DNA of 64,000 nt from Pseudidiomarina aestuarii (lineage in GTDB: Bacteria; Pseudomonadota; Gammaproteobacteria; Enterobacterales; Alteromonadaceae). Within the stretch, counting starts at the first letter, position 1, and every line of letters begins with the position of its first letter. This document shows positions 25,958 to 38,384 of this stretch, in pieces. A program made the translations under genes and the position numbers. The stretch covers positions 186,001-250,000 of the forward strand of contig NZ_PIPR01000001.1 in assembly GCF_003987355.1 (NCBI RefSeq). Direction: 5' to 3'. Below the pieces are notes generated by a model, which saw only the letters and a program-made list of their open reading frames with translations, was not told the DNA's origin and did not search any database.

Positions 25958-28884
25958 AAATTAGCTGCCTTTTCAACCCGGTTACGCCCATTTGCTTTGG
26001 CATTGTAAAGCGCTTGGTCAGCACGACGTACAAAGTTTGCCTGTGACTCGTCACGTGTATGGATAGCGAAGCCAATACTAATAGTGACTTGTAATTGTGG
26101 CGCCAGATCACTGAAATCGGCCTTTTCAACTGCGTGTCGAATACGCTCACTAATCAATGCGGCGGCATCAGCGTTTGGTCCGCTCAATAATACCGCGAAC
26201 TCTTCGCCACCCCAGCGAGCGATTAAGTCGCTGTCGCGAGAGGTTGATCGTAATACTTCGGCAATCCGCTGTAATACCTTATCACCAGTCGTGTGAAGGT
26301 ATTGATCGTTGATGCGTTTAAAGTGATCGACATCAAGAATCAATAATGCCATTGGCTGATGTTGAATATATTGCTGTTCTACAGCGTTTTCTAACGTCAA
26401 ATCAAATGCTCGTCGGTTCGCCAAGTGGGTCAGGGTGTCTTGATTCACTAAGCGTTCTAGAGAGCGTGTTTGTGCTTTAACTAATTGGCTCAGACGGGCG
26501 CGTGATCGCGCCAGTGCGCGCAACCGCAGATTTACCAGCAGCGCAATCAGCGTCATGCCAATAATGCCGATAATGGCCCAAATAAACGGACGTTGCCAAA
26601 TACTGGGTATTTGGGTGAATGAAAATGAAGCAGCTTCGCTCCATTCACCATCTGGATAGGCTGCGCGCACCTCAAACAGATAGTCTCCTGGAGCTAACTC
26701 CGTATACTCGGTGTAGCGCCCATTATCATGAGTAATCCAATCAGGGTCGAAATGACGCAGACGGGTCTGATAGCGGATCCCCTCATTGTGCTGAAAACCA
26801 AGTGCAGCGTATTCAAATCGTAAACGTAGGGTATCCGCGGTCAAATAACTACCGTCTGGCAAAATTCGGTCATCGGCCTGTACTTTCGTGATAACCACCG
26901 GCGGTGGGGGCGGGTAGAGCGAAGTCCGCTGTTTAGGATTAAAATGCCCGACCCCGCGTGCAGTTGCGACCCAAATCGAGCCGTTGTTTGCTTGCAACAT
27001 ACTCGGGCCACCAGTGTTCACTTGCGCGCTTCTTAAACCGTGAGACTCATGATAAAGACGTGCGTTGACTTGTGAACTCTTGTCTGCGAATACCGCTTCA
27101 ACTTCGTCGCGAGGCACAAATGCAACGCCTCTGCCAGTACCTAACCAAAGGTCACCGCGACCATCAATGATCAGGTCAAAGACCTTATCGAAGGGCAATC
27201 CATGTTGCCGACTGAGCTGATGCCACGACTCTGCTGATTTGGACCAGGCCACCAAGCCTCGGTCAGTAGCGAACCATACGTAGTTGGAATCTTCGCGTAT
27301 TTGGAATACGAATTCACTGTTGCTGGTGGCACTGATATCGATAAATTGAACCAACGATTGGTGACTCTCATCACGACGTTGAAATTCAGAGATACCGCGC
27401 ATACTGCCGACCCAGATGGTTCCGGATTGGTCTTCATGTACCGCATACACCACTTGATCAGGGAGACCGTGTTGCGCCCCAAAATATTGTGGATCGCTTA
27501 AAGTACCATCGTCATTTCGAACCGCAACCAGCAAGCCAATGGCTGTGGTTGCAAATAAATGGCCATCTTGAGTGAGTAGGATATCTCTCACATCATTGCC
27601 GCGGAAACCGTTACTCTCGTTGTAATGCGCAATAACTTGTTCATTCTCGATGACAAAAATGCCATTCGTGAACGTACCTATATAGACCCGTTGTTGGTCA
27701 TCAACAGCCAAGCTTAAGATAGATTCAGTGCTGACTGGGGTAGTGGCAGCGAAGGGAGTGATACGCTCATTTTGAATCAGTGCAATACCGCCCAGTCCAG
27801 CAACTAAAACCCGCTGTGAATCGTAGGCTGCGAGAGCGCGAGTGAATTGGAAGCCTAATCCATCTTGTTGCGTATGAGAATGTGCAAGTGCACTGCGAAA
27901 TTGCACTAAACCGCCGTGAGTACCCAGCCATAGACTGTTTTCGCGGTCAGTAAAAATATCGATAATGTGGTTGTTGGGAAGCCCCGTATCGGTATTGGTG
28001 AATTGCAGGGGCTCTCCATCAATATTGGCTTGACGCAATTCCGTTATACCATGTTCATGCGTGCCGACCCACAACCGTCCCTGCGTGTCAAAATGAAGCT
28101 CAGTTATCGTACTTGGAAAGCTGACCGGTAGCACTTCAAACTGGCTGTCATTGAGATCGCGGCGATAGATTTTCCGGTCGATAGCCGCCCACAGGTTACC
28201 CAAGCTGTCCTCTTCAATGGAAAAGCTAATCCCGGTGGGTAGATTGGCGGGCGTCTCAAAACGTTGTTCATAAGGGTTAAACACCGCAATTCCACGATTC
28301 GTACCCACCCAAAGGTTGTCGCGAGAATCTATGCTCAAATGCAGCACCATAGTGCTGGGCAGTCCCTGCTCAATAGAAAAGTGGTCGCGCGTACCATCAG
28401 GTCGCTCGAGCACTACCCCCTCATCCACAGTGCCATACCAAGTCTGCCCATTAGAGTCGTATAGCACCACGTCGACTCGATTGGATATCCGCGGTTTGAC
28501 TTGCCACTGTCGTCCATCGAAGTGACTGACACCGCCTCGACCGCCGGTCGCCACAACCTTATTCGTAACTGGGTGGCTAGTAACGAAGAGTGTACTGACA
28601 TCAGGAATACCGCTTTCAGCACCGTAGACTTCAAAACTACGACCGTCGAAGCGTACTGGACCTTCCCATGTGGCTAGCCAGAGAAATCCCTGTGCATCTT
28701 GGTGGATATGATTAATGGTATTGTGGGGTAGGCCATCGTGAGTATTCCAGATGCGTGATGCATCCGTGCTCAACGGCCGTATCAAATGAGTATCGGCGTG
28801 AACTGTGAGCGACAGCAAACCGATTGATATGATCGACACTACTGCGGAGACGGTGCGCATTGAGAACGAAAGCCTCTTCATCAT
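25954..28884 (-). CDS. Reg_prop beta-propeller sensor diguanylate cyclase
   Basis: 976 residues. Signal peptide/anchor at 1-30. Residues 40-680 form repeated two-component-regulator propeller blades (IWNTHDGLPHNTINHIHQD...GFLWLATWEGPVRFDG, then many W-x-G-T and D-x-x-G-x-L-W-x-G units), two seven-blade propellers as in hybrid polysaccharide sensors. A Y_Y_Y domain (690-760), one membrane helix (about 768-790) and a coiled segment lead to the GGDEF domain, where RWGGEEF is intact and RDSD, the I-site, lies five residues before it. So a periplasmic propeller senses a ligand and controls c-di-GMP synthesis. It overlaps the upstream EAL gene by 4 bp. Confidence 0.93.
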   Translation of the reverse strand: MMKRLSFSMRTVSAVVSIISIGLLSLTVHADTHLIRPLSTDASRIWNTHDGLPHNTINHIHQDAQGFLWLATWEGPVRFDGRSFEVYGAESGIPDVSTLFVTSHPVTNKVVATGGRGGVSHFDGRQWQVKPRISNRVDVVLYDSNGQTWYGTVDEGVVLERPDGTRDHFSIEQGLPSTMVLHLSIDSRDNLWVGTNRGIAVFNPYEQRFETPANLPTGISFSIEEDSLGNLWAAIDRKIYRRDLNDSQFEVLPVSFPSTITELHFDTQGRLWVGTHEHGITELRQANIDGEPLQFTNTDTGLPNNHIIDIFTDRENSLWLGTHGGLVQFRSALAHSHTQQDGLGFQFTRALAAYDSQRVLVAGLGGIALIQNERITPFAATTPVSTESILSLAVDDQQRVYIGTFTNGIFVIENEQVIAHYNESNGFRGNDVRDILLTQDGHLFATTAIGLLVAVRNDDGTLSDPQYFGAQHGLPDQVVYAVHEDQSGTIWVGSMRGISEFQRRDESHQSLVQFIDISATSNSEFVFQIREDSNYVWFATDRGLVAWSKSAESWHQLSRQHGLPFDKVFDLIIDGRGDLWLGTGRGVAFVPRDEVEAVFADKSSQVNARLYHESHGLRSAQVNTGGPSMLQANNGSIWVATARGVGHFNPKQRTSLYPPPPPVVITKVQADDRILPDGSYLTADTLRLRFEYAALGFQHNEGIRYQTRLRHFDPDWITHDNGRYTEYTELAPGDYLFEVRAAYPDGEWSEAASFSFTQIPSIWQRPFIWAIIGIIGMTLIALLVNLRLRALARSRARLSQLVKAQTRSLERLVNQDTLTHLANRRAFDLTLENAVEQQYIQHQPMALLILDVDHFKRINDQYLHTTGDKVLQRIAEVLRSTSRDSDLIARWGGEEFAVLLSGPNADAAALISERIRHAVEKADFSDLAPQLQVTISIGFAIHTRDESQANFVRRADQALYNAKANGRNRVEKAANF

Positions 28885-30398
28885 GTTTGTAACTTACTAG
28901 AACGAAGATTTCTCAGAAAAGTAGCAAGTTGCATGATTCCCATAGGTTTAGCGTACAAATAGCCCTGAAGTTCATGACACCCCTCATGAATCAAGAAACT
29001 GGCTTGTGCCGAGGTTTCAACGCCTTCAGCAACGACGCGCATATGCAGTGCTTTAGCCATCGCGAGTATTGTGCGGACGAGTTTAGCGTCGTTCATATTA
29101 GTGGCGATGTCGCGGACAAAGGACTGGTCAATTTTAAGCTCTTGTATGGGCAACTGGCGGAGGGTGCTCAAGGATGAATATCCAGTACCGAAATCATCCA
29201 GAGATACTTGCACGCCGCGCTCCCGCAGGCTTTGCAATACGCGGCGAACGCTATCGAGATTGAGCAATGCTGCCGTTTCTGTGAGCTCTAATTGAACGAT
29301 AGACCAATCTCCAGGTAGTTGACTTAAATTTCGAGCAAAGCGTTCGCGACTACGCTCACCGATAAAATCTGCAGCCGAGACATTAAATGAAACTCGCGTC
29401 ACGTCGTGATAGAGCAAACCATGGTCATTGAGCTCGCCTATGGCTTGCCGCATGACGAAATCGGTAATTTCCGTGATAAGACCATTTTGCTCGGCTATTT
29501 GGATGAATTGATCGGGTGAAATGAACCCTTGCTGCGGATGCTGCCAGCGGACAAGCACTTCAACACCGGTTACTGTATGTTTGCTGGCGTCAAATTGTGG
29601 TTGATAGACAACGGATAACTGATCGTTTGCCAGAGCCGCTTTTAGGTCTAAGAGTAAACGTGAACGTTGGTTAGCAAATTCGCCGTATGTGGATTTATAG
29701 GTACGCTGTTGGTTCGGACCGGCGGATTTTGCTTCATCAAGCGCCAGTGTTGCGGCGTCGATCAAAGGTTGTATGGTCTTGCCATCACGCGGGAATAAGG
29801 AAATTCCGACACAGGTGGTCAGACTCAGATTTGGTCGTTCTTTGACTTCTATCGCTCGAATGCGTTGTTGCAGTTGCTCCACTGCAGGGATGACAGTGTC
29901 AGGCCACAGTGCCGAGGGGAGGGCTACACCAAATTCGTCGCCATCAAATCGTCCTATAATACAATGCTGAGTAAAGGTTTCGCGAAGTACATTGGCGACG
30001 TCTTGAAGATATTCATCGCCGGCTTTTAGTCCAACGTTATTATTGATTTGCTTAAAACCATCGAGGTTTAGCAAGATCAAAGCAAGCGGTTGATCATGTT
30101 CTTCGGCAAATTGAAGCTCAGCTTCGAGTTCGCGGCGGAACATATGTCGGTTCAGAAGTTGGGTAAGACTATCACGCTCACTGAGGCTGCGTTCTCTTAT
30201 CAGAGCCAAATGGACTAAAAAAAACAGCAGTATGCCGGTTACGCCAACGTAGGCCCACCCTTTAAAAGTCTGTAACTCAGTCAATAACGCGGAATCTGCT
30301 GCAATGGCATAGAGCGCTTGGTCAGAAAAGCGGATCCAGACGACCCCCATTACGACATAAATACACGCCACCAACGCTGCAGCCTTACGTGGCGACAT
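28881..30398 (-). CDS. GGDEF-EAL c-di-GMP phosphodiesterase (degenerate GGDEF)
   Basis: 505 residues. Two N-terminal membrane helices (about 8-24, 48-66), then a GGDEF-like domain whose signature reads RFDGDEFG instead of GGDEF, predicting a weak or regulatory domain. The EAL domain keeps its catalytic set: GVEVLVRW (ExLxR with V for A), NVSAADF, LELTETA, SLDDFGTGYSSL, LKIDQSF, VAEGVET and LQGYLYAKP. It is probably a phosphodiesterase. Translation is coupled (ATGA overlap) to the propeller-GGDEF cyclase behind it, so opposing enzymes are made together. A long inverted repeat sits just upstream at 30406-30449. Confidence 0.92.
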   Translation of the reverse strand: MSPRKAAALVACIYVVMGVVWIRFSDQALYAIAADSALLTELQTFKGWAYVGVTGILLFFLVHLALIRERSLSERDSLTQLLNRHMFRRELEAELQFAEEHDQPLALILLNLDGFKQINNNVGLKAGDEYLQDVANVLRETFTQHCIIGRFDGDEFGVALPSALWPDTVIPAVEQLQQRIRAIEVKERPNLSLTTCVGISLFPRDGKTIQPLIDAATLALDEAKSAGPNQQRTYKSTYGEFANQRSRLLLDLKAALANDQLSVVYQPQFDASKHTVTGVEVLVRWQHPQQGFISPDQFIQIAEQNGLITEITDFVMRQAIGELNDHGLLYHDVTRVSFNVSAADFIGERSRERFARNLSQLPGDWSIVQLELTETAALLNLDSVRRVLQSLRERGVQVSLDDFGTGYSSLSTLRQLPIQELKIDQSFVRDIATNMNDAKLVRTILAMAKALHMRVVAEGVETSAQASFLIHEGCHELQGYLYAKPMGIMQLATFLRNLRSSKLQT

Positions 30399-30405
30399 AC
30401 TGTTT

Positions 30406-30449
30406 CCCCACTGCTACGTTTTAAATACACTTTAAACCTAGCAGAGGGG
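30406..30449. promoter_or_regulatory. Long inverted repeat between fghA and the EAL gene
   Basis: Arms CCCCACTGCTA (30406-30416) and TAGCAGAGGGG (30439-30449) pair at 10 of 11 positions. The 22-base centre holds two TTTAAA blocks that extend the folding. It ends eight bases before the start codon of the EAL gene. No T-run follows the stem on the minus strand, so an operator or attenuator is as likely as a terminator for fghA. Confidence 0.5.
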
Positions 30450-30476
30450 AGGCGTTTTAACCAATTTTATTGACGG

Positions 30477-32451
<1,975 letters not shown>

Positions 32452-32526
32452 TCAAGTAATGCTCAAGAGTAACAAATCACAGTACGCATGCCATACGACA
32501 TAAGTTTAGTGTACTTGTGAATGGGA

Positions 32527-32554
32527 TAAAAAAAGCCGCTCAAATGAGCGGCTC
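32527..32554 (-). terminator. Rho-independent terminator of the M16 peptidase gene
   Basis: Stem GAGCCGCTC / GAGCGGCT (minus strand) with loop ATTT, pairing 32546-32553 with 32534-32541, followed on the minus strand by seven T. It lies 30 bases past the peptidase stop. Confidence 0.9.
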
Positions 32555-32582
32555 AAAAATCCCATGCAGAATATGGGAGAGA

Positions 32583-35372
32583 TTAAAGGACGTTACCGTC
32601 TGCGTCGAGCTTCGTAACTTCCCCGAGGTTCAGTTCACGAACTTTCTCCTCGATTTGGCTCAGGTCACCAACAATGACCCAAGTCAGCGCATTCGGAGTC
32701 AGCACGTCTTGAGCGGTGGCTTGAATAGTATCCAATTCCATCGCGTTGACGCGTTGTCCAAATGACTCTAACCATGCCATGTCTTTCTCTTTCTCGAGCA
32801 TATCAACGACAGCACCTAACAAAGCGCCTTTGGTTTCATAAGCACCCGGTAAGCGCGCTGTTTTGTTGGATTTAACCTTTTCCAACTCCTCAGCTGTTGC
32901 TGGTTCATCACCAATGTAACCGTTGAATTCTTTCAAGATTTCTTGGATGGATTCAGCAGTTTTGTCGGTTTGAACCGGTGCCAACGCCAACAATAGGCCT
33001 TGCGCTTCAGCATCAAACCACACTGAACGTGCACCGTATGACCAACCTTTGTCTTCACGCAGGTTCATGTTCAGACGGCTGGTGAAACTACCGCCGATGA
33101 TGGTATTCATCACATCCACAACCTCAGCATTGTCGGCCTTACCTGAAGGGGCAAACTGACCTGCAATGATGGTTGATTGTGGGGTTCCCGGTTGATCAAT
33201 CAAGAAGACCCGTGGTTGCGTTGGTGCGGTAACACCAGCAAACACTTTCTCTGGCGCAGCGCTTGCCGGAGCTTCCCATGACGCCAAGTATTTTTCTAAC
33301 AATGGCTTCAGTTCAGCTTCGGTAGTATCGCCTACAACCACTAAACGAGCGATATCTGGACGCAACCATGTATCACGGTAGTTCACCAGATCAGCACGCT
33401 CGAGCGAGTTGATTGAAGCTTCGGTACCTGAACCAGTAAATGGTGCATTGTACGGGTGATCTTCAGGGAACATGATACTCGGCAGAATGCGAAATGCTTG
33501 CGATTGCGGTGATGCTTTTTCTTTCTTAATGGTTTCTAACCAGATACCACGCTTACGTTCGATCTCTTCTTGATCAAATGCGGCGTTCTGAATCAGGTCG
33601 GCCATGATATCCAAGCTCTGGTCTAGGTTCGTGGTTAACGAGTCCATACGGATGTTAGACGTATCTAGACTTGCTGAAGTAAACAAGTTGGTGCCAATGG
33701 TTTCGAGTTCGCGGCTCAACTCGAGTGCAGGACGTGATGGTGTGCCTTCACGCAGCATACTCATAGCAAAGCTCGCGGTACCAATTTTGGCATCGACGTC
33801 TGAGGCATAACCACTGTCAAATACTAGGTTCATTTGAACTGTGGGTACGTCGCTGCGTGTTGCTAAATGTACTTCGAGCCCGTTGGATAGCGTGAAGCTT
33901 GAGAGCTCAGGTAAATCAAGTGTCGGCAAATCACCCACTGGAGGCACGCCAGAACGGTCGGCTTGCGCTTCAATAGTGGTGTAACGCGGTTGTGGATTTA
34001 CATCCAACACAAATGCGCCATCAGATAACCAACGCTCTGCCGCTTGACGAATTTTCTCAGGGGTTGCACCTTTCAATATCGCCATCGTTTTTTCATAGTA
34101 ACCTGGGTCATTGTGATAGACCTGACCTGCGGCTAACACGTCTGATTTACCGCCAAAGCCACCGATACGCTCGACTCCACGAACGAAGCCAGCAACGCTG
34201 GAGAAACGCACGCGGTTCAGTTCTTCTTGGGTTGGACCTTCAGCAATTAAACGCGCCATCTCTTCGTCAATAATGGCTTCGATGTCACGTAAATCGACAC
34301 CCGGCTTGGCATCTGCAATGACAAAGAATTGGCCGGCGAGTTGACGGGCATATTGGAAACCTGACACTGAGCTAGCAATCTGCTCGTCATACACTAAACG
34401 CTGATACAAACGTGAGTTTTTGCCACCAGCAAGAATATCGGTTAAAAGGCTTAAGTATTCGCCATCCTCAGTACCCATCTCAGCGGTATTCCACAGTTTA
34501 TAGATACGTGGAACAGGGACATTGTCTTCCATTGAAGCGCGTTTTTCGCCATCGCGCTTAGCAATCCAGCTCTTCATTTTCTGTAATGGCTTACCAGCAT
34601 CGATATGACCGAAGAAGTGGTTCATTTTTTCTTTAGCAGTTTCGACATCGATATCACCGGCTAATACTACAACCGCATTGGCGGTGCCGTAGTAGTCGTT
34701 AAACCACTGATGCACGTCATCAAGCGATGCCGCATTCAAATCTTCCATCGAGCCGATAACCGACCACGAATAGGGGTGTCCTTCAGGGAATGTTTGCTCT
34801 GCTAGGAAACCGAAGACGCGACCATAAGGCTGTGATTCGCCCTGGCGCTTCTCGTTTTGTACGACGCCACGTTGCTCATCAAGCTTTTCTTGGGTGACGG
34901 CGCCAAGCAGGTGACCCATACGGTCTGATTCCATCCACAGTGCCATATCTAGCGCTGGGGTTGGAACGTTTTGGAAGTAGTTGGTCCGGTCGCTATTGGT
35001 GGTACCGTTTTGATCGGTTGCTCCAGCGCGTTCAAACGGGCCAAAGTACTCGTCATCGTAGTTTTCAGTACCATTAAACATTAAGTGTTCGAATAAGTGG
35101 GCGAATCCGGTTTGACCTTCGCTTTCATCTTTTGAGCCAACGCCATACCAAACGTTGACAGCCACGATAGGCGCTTTACGGTCAGTATGTACAACTACCG
35201 TCAAGCCGTTATCGAGTTTGAATGTTTCGTATGGAATGGATACGTCTGGAAGGTTTTGCTGTACGGTTTGTTGTTGTGCCGCTGCTGCTTTGGAGGTGTT
35301 AGCAGTGGCCTGGCATCCACCGAGTAGAACAGTGGCAACGGCTACGGCCGTTAACGTTTTAGCAAATCGCAT
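32583..35372 (-). CDS. M16 family zinc metallopeptidase, lipoprotein
   Basis: 929 residues from the ATG at 35372; AGGAA seven bases upstream and the signal sequence MRFAKTLTAVAVATVLLGGC (lipobox Cys20) settle the start. Two insulinase-type halves are fused. The first half holds the inverted zinc motif HLFEH in FAHLFEHLMFNGTENYDD with the distal glutamate region EQRGVVQNEKRQ; the second half (LDLPELSSFTLSNGLEVHLA, then the R/Y-bearing region) is the inactive substrate-binding domain. Such pitrilysin-like lipoproteins sit in the periplasm and degrade peptides. Monocistronic. Confidence 0.93.
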   Translation of the reverse strand: MRFAKTLTAVAVATVLLGGCQATANTSKAAAAQQQTVQQNLPDVSIPYETFKLDNGLTVVVHTDRKAPIVAVNVWYGVGSKDESEGQTGFAHLFEHLMFNGTENYDDEYFGPFERAGATDQNGTTNSDRTNYFQNVPTPALDMALWMESDRMGHLLGAVTQEKLDEQRGVVQNEKRQGESQPYGRVFGFLAEQTFPEGHPYSWSVIGSMEDLNAASLDDVHQWFNDYYGTANAVVVLAGDIDVETAKEKMNHFFGHIDAGKPLQKMKSWIAKRDGEKRASMEDNVPVPRIYKLWNTAEMGTEDGEYLSLLTDILAGGKNSRLYQRLVYDEQIASSVSGFQYARQLAGQFFVIADAKPGVDLRDIEAIIDEEMARLIAEGPTQEELNRVRFSSVAGFVRGVERIGGFGGKSDVLAAGQVYHNDPGYYEKTMAILKGATPEKIRQAAERWLSDGAFVLDVNPQPRYTTIEAQADRSGVPPVGDLPTLDLPELSSFTLSNGLEVHLATRSDVPTVQMNLVFDSGYASDVDAKIGTASFAMSMLREGTPSRPALELSRELETIGTNLFTSASLDTSNIRMDSLTTNLDQSLDIMADLIQNAAFDQEEIERKRGIWLETIKKEKASPQSQAFRILPSIMFPEDHPYNAPFTGSGTEASINSLERADLVNYRDTWLRPDIARLVVVGDTTEAELKPLLEKYLASWEAPASAAPEKVFAGVTAPTQPRVFLIDQPGTPQSTIIAGQFAPSGKADNAEVVDVMNTIIGGSFTSRLNMNLREDKGWSYGARSVWFDAEAQGLLLALAPVQTDKTAESIQEILKEFNGYIGDEPATAEELEKVKSNKTARLPGAYETKGALLGAVVDMLEKEKDMAWLESFGQRVNAMELDTIQATAQDVLTPNALTWVIVGDLSQIEEKVRELNLGEVTKLDADGNVL

Positions 35373-35540
35373 TATGTGTTTCCTATTGCTCTGAATAAAA
35401 CTTGGGAGATTAACTCGTCGATAATAGACAACTTGACTTCGTTTTGTAATGTGTCGAGCCAATCGAATATGTAACAAGATTGGTCAAACCGTTACAACGC
35501 TTCCAATTCCAAAGCGGATCAAGGATAATTCTTCGCTGTT

Positions 35541-36197
35541 GTGGGGCAATCGAAGATCGGACGCGTGGGAAAGACAACCATTATCGCCATTGCTGGCGCT
35601 TCAGCATCAGGGAAAAGTCTCTTTGCATCAACTGTCTACCAAGAGTTGGTAGCTGAGCTCGGAGGCCGTGGAATCGCCATTTTGGCGGAAGATGCCTACT
35701 ACCGAGATCAAAGTCATTTGAGCTTCGAGCAGCGCCAACTGACCAATTACGACCATCCTTCTGCCTTTGAACATGAGTTGTTAGTCGAGCACCTTATTCA
35801 ACTTCGCGACGGCCACTCGGTCGACATGCCACAATACAGCTATAAAACCCATACCCGCTTACCAGAGACGATTTCGGTCAGTCCCGGTAAAGTGATTATG
35901 GTGGAAGGGATTCTTCTCCTAACCGATCCAAAACTACGCGAAATATTTGATATTTCGGTGTTTATGGATACCCCCTTAGATGTTTGTCTGCTGCGACGCA
36001 TGCGGCGTGATGTCGAAGAGCGGGGCAGAACCATTCAATCGGTCGCTGACCAATATGAAGAGACGGTTCGGCCAGCTTTTTTCGAGTTCATCTTGCCGTC
36101 GAAGCAATTTGCTGATTTAGTAGTCACCCGCGGCGGTCAAAATGAAATCGCAATCGACCTTATTAAATCAAAAATACGTCAACTGCTTGCTGAATAA
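35541..36197 (+). CDS. udk: Uridine kinase
   Basis: 218 residues. Phosphorylates uridine and cytidine with NTP in pyrimidine salvage. The Walker A loop is [44 protein letters not shown] and [13 protein letters not shown] are the characteristic substrate segments of Udk, and the LID arginines lie in [12 protein letters not shown]. The first start codon is GTG 35541, but AAGGA is 15 bases away; the in-frame GTG at 35565 is an alternative that would drop eight residues. It is followed by nupC 35 bases on, forming a nucleoside-uptake and salvage pair. Confidence 0.93.
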   Translation: MGQSKIGRVGKTTIIAIAGASASGKSLFASTVYQELVAELGGRGIAILAEDAYYRDQSHLSFEQRQLTNYDHPSAFEHELLVEHLIQLRDGHSVDMPQYSYKTHTRLPETISVSPGKVIMVEGILLLTDPKLREIFDISVFMDTPLDVCLLRRMRRDVEERGRTIQSVADQYEETVRPAFFEFILPSKQFADLVVTRGGQNEIAIDLIKSKIRQLLAE

Positions 36198-36232
36198 GCA
36201 GTGATGATAAAAACAACACATGGTCTGAATAT

Positions 36233-37477
36233 ATGAATAGTTTTCTTGGTATCGCGATCATCTTGCTGATTGCCTATTTGTTTTCTGCAAATCGTAAAGC
36301 AATCCGCTGGCGCACTGTCGGTGGCGCTTTTGCAATTCAAGTATTGTTGGGCGCTTTTGTTTTGTACGTGCCGTTTGGACAAGACGTACTGTATGCAGTA
36401 GCAGCGGGAGTCGCGAAGATCATCTCGTTTACCAATGCGGGCATTCAATTTATGTTCGGCGGTTTGGCTTCTGCCGATTTTGGTTTTGTATTCGCCATTC
36501 AAGTACTCAGCGTTATCGTCTTTTTCTCATCACTGATTTCCGTGCTCTATTACCTCGGAATCATGAAGTGGATCATCAAAATATTGGGCGGCACGTTGCA
36601 GAAGATTATTGGTAGTAGTCGGCCTGAGTCCATGTCAGCTGCGGCAAATATCTTTGTTGGACAAACGGAAGCACCCATGATGGTCCGTCCCTTCATAGCC
36701 AGCATGACGCGCTCAGAACTATTCGCGGTAATGGTCGGTGGTATGGCATCTGTATCGGGTTCGGTATTGGCCGGTTATGCGGGTGTAGGCGTTGAGCTGA
36801 AGTATCTGATTGCGGCGAGTTTTATGGCCGCTCCAGCTGGATTGCTGATGGCCAAGATGATCATGCCAGAAACGCAAAAACCGCGCGAGGATCTCGATAA
36901 CATCATCGAAGGCACAGACACGCAGAAGGCAGGTGACGTTCAAGTTGAAGATCGTTCGGTGAATGTGATTGATGCCGCGGCAGCCGGCGCGTCAAGTGGC
37001 GTTCAGTTGGCTATCAACGTCGGCGCTATGTTGATTGCTTTTGTTGCCCTCATTGCATTGATCAACGGCATCTTTGGCTGGGTTGGCGGCTGGTTTGGTT
37101 ACCCTGAATTATCGTTGCAAGAGCTCTTTGGCTATATCTTCCAGCCCGTTGCTTACATGTTAGGTGTGAGCTGGGATGAGGCACAATTAGCGGGTAGCTT
37201 TATTGGCCAGAAACTAGTGATTAATGAATTCGTTGCCTATCTCGATTTCGTCAATTACAAAGACCAACTCAGTGAGCATAGCCAAGTGATTATCACCTTT
37301 GTTTTGTGTGGCTTTGCGAACTTCTCGTCCATCGCAATCTTACTGGGCGGACTGGGTGGTATGGCGCCGAGCCGTCGGCATGATATCGCTCGTCTTGGTA
37401 TCAAGGCATTATTGGCTGCAACGCTCGCGAATATGATGAGTGCAGCTATCGCAGGTTTCTTTTTTAGTATTTCGTAA
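36233..37477 (+). CDS. nupC: Concentrative nucleoside transporter NupC
   Basis: 414 residues (E. coli NupC 400). A CNT-family Na+ or H+-coupled nucleoside importer of the inner membrane. Diagnostic motifs are [15 protein letters not shown] (binding-site Q-T-E), [28 protein letters not shown] and the final [19 protein letters not shown]. The domain order is the N-terminal, gate and core parts of CNT proteins. Directly behind udk, so the pair imports and phosphorylates nucleosides. Confidence 0.96.
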   Translation: MNSFLGIAIILLIAYLFSANRKAIRWRTVGGAFAIQVLLGAFVLYVPFGQDVLYAVAAGVAKIISFTNAGIQFMFGGLASADFGFVFAIQVLSVIVFFSSLISVLYYLGIMKWIIKILGGTLQKIIGSSRPESMSAAANIFVGQTEAPMMVRPFIASMTRSELFAVMVGGMASVSGSVLAGYAGVGVELKYLIAASFMAAPAGLLMAKMIMPETQKPREDLDNIIEGTDTQKAGDVQVEDRSVNVIDAAAAGASSGVQLAINVGAMLIAFVALIALINGIFGWVGGWFGYPELSLQELFGYIFQPVAYMLGVSWDEAQLAGSFIGQKLVINEFVAYLDFVNYKDQLSEHSQVIITFVLCGFANFSSIAILLGGLGGMAPSRRHDIARLGIKALLAATLANMMSAAIAGFFFSIS

Positions 37478-37483
37478 TGAATG

Positions 37484-37516
37484 ACGCTACGGGCTTCTCA
37501 GTCCGTAGCGTTTTCT
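37484..37516 (+). terminator. Rho-independent terminator after nupC
   Basis: ACGCTACGG (37484-37492) and CCGTAGCGT (37503-37511) form a 9-bp perfect stem with a ten-base loop, followed by TTTCTC. It lies between the convergent nupC and tesB and points to nupC. Confidence 0.8.
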
Positions 37517-37517
37517 C

Positions 37518-38375
37518 TCAGCGTTTCCGCATCACACCTTCTTGAATGGTCGAGGCAACCAACTTGCCTTGGCGGGTAAAGAACTGTCCGCGCACTAGAC
37601 CACGTGCTCCAGACGCGACTGGACTGTCGATGGCATATAACAACCAATCATCCATTCTAAACTCATGGTGAAACCACATGGCATGGTCAATGGTTGCCAT
37701 TTGAATGGTTGGCTCGGCAAAACTATGCCCATGAGGTTGCATTGCCGTGGGTAAAAAGTTGAAGTCGGATGCATAGGCTAACAGATATTTGTGAGCGCGT
37801 TGGTCGTCTGGCATTGGGCCATTCGCTCGCAACCAAACGTAGCGCTTCGGGTCTGCTTTATGCGGTTTAAACGGGTTAAAGCTGGTGACAAAACGCATTT
37901 CAATCGGCTTTTCAGAGATGAACTTGTTCCGAATTTGTTCAGGAATTAAATCGGCATGCTCACGATAGATATCGATGTCCGATACTAATCCCTCTGGCCC
38001 GGGCACTTCTGGCATCGGATCTTGGTGTTCAAATCCTGGCTCACTGATTTGGAACGAAGCAGTCATGTAAAAAATCGGTTTGCCATGCTGAATTGCTTGG
38101 ACCCGCCGCGTTGAAAAACTCTTGCCATCACGAATGCTTTCTACATCGTACACAATGGGGCGCGTTGGATCGCCGGGGCGAAGAAAGTAGGTGTGCAGTG
38201 AATGTACTTTACGGTCTTCGGGCAAAGTCTCTTTCGCTGCGGATAAGGCTTGGCCGATCACTTGGCCGCCGAATACAGCACCAAATCCTAAATCTTGACT
38301 TTGACCCCGATAGATTCCTTGTTCAATGGTCTCTAAACGAAGTAAGTTTAATAGGTCGTTTAGTACTTTGCTCAT
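37518..38375 (-). CDS. tesB: Acyl-CoA thioesterase II
   Basis: 285 residues, double hot-dog fold, equal to E. coli TesB (286). Hydrolyses medium to long acyl-CoAs to free fatty acid. Motifs: [15 protein letters not shown], the N-terminal [10 protein letters not shown], the catalytic aspartate region [12 protein letters not shown], the [14 protein letters not shown] motif with RGQ and a C-terminal ending [12 protein letters not shown]. It starts nine bases after the stop of a diguanylate cyclase gene on the same strand, with which it is probably co-transcribed. Why a thioesterase follows a cyclase is unclear. Confidence 0.95.
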   Translation of the reverse strand: MSKVLNDLLNLLRLETIEQGIYRGQSQDLGFGAVFGGQVIGQALSAAKETLPEDRKVHSLHTYFLRPGDPTRPIVYDVESIRDGKSFSTRRVQAIQHGKPIFYMTASFQISEPGFEHQDPMPEVPGPEGLVSDIDIYREHADLIPEQIRNKFISEKPIEMRFVTSFNPFKPHKADPKRYVWLRANGPMPDDQRAHKYLLAYASDFNFLPTAMQPHGHSFAEPTIQMATIDHAMWFHHEFRMDDWLLYAIDSPVASGARGLVRGQFFTRQGKLVASTIQEGVMRKR

Positions 38376-38384
38376 GAATTAGTC

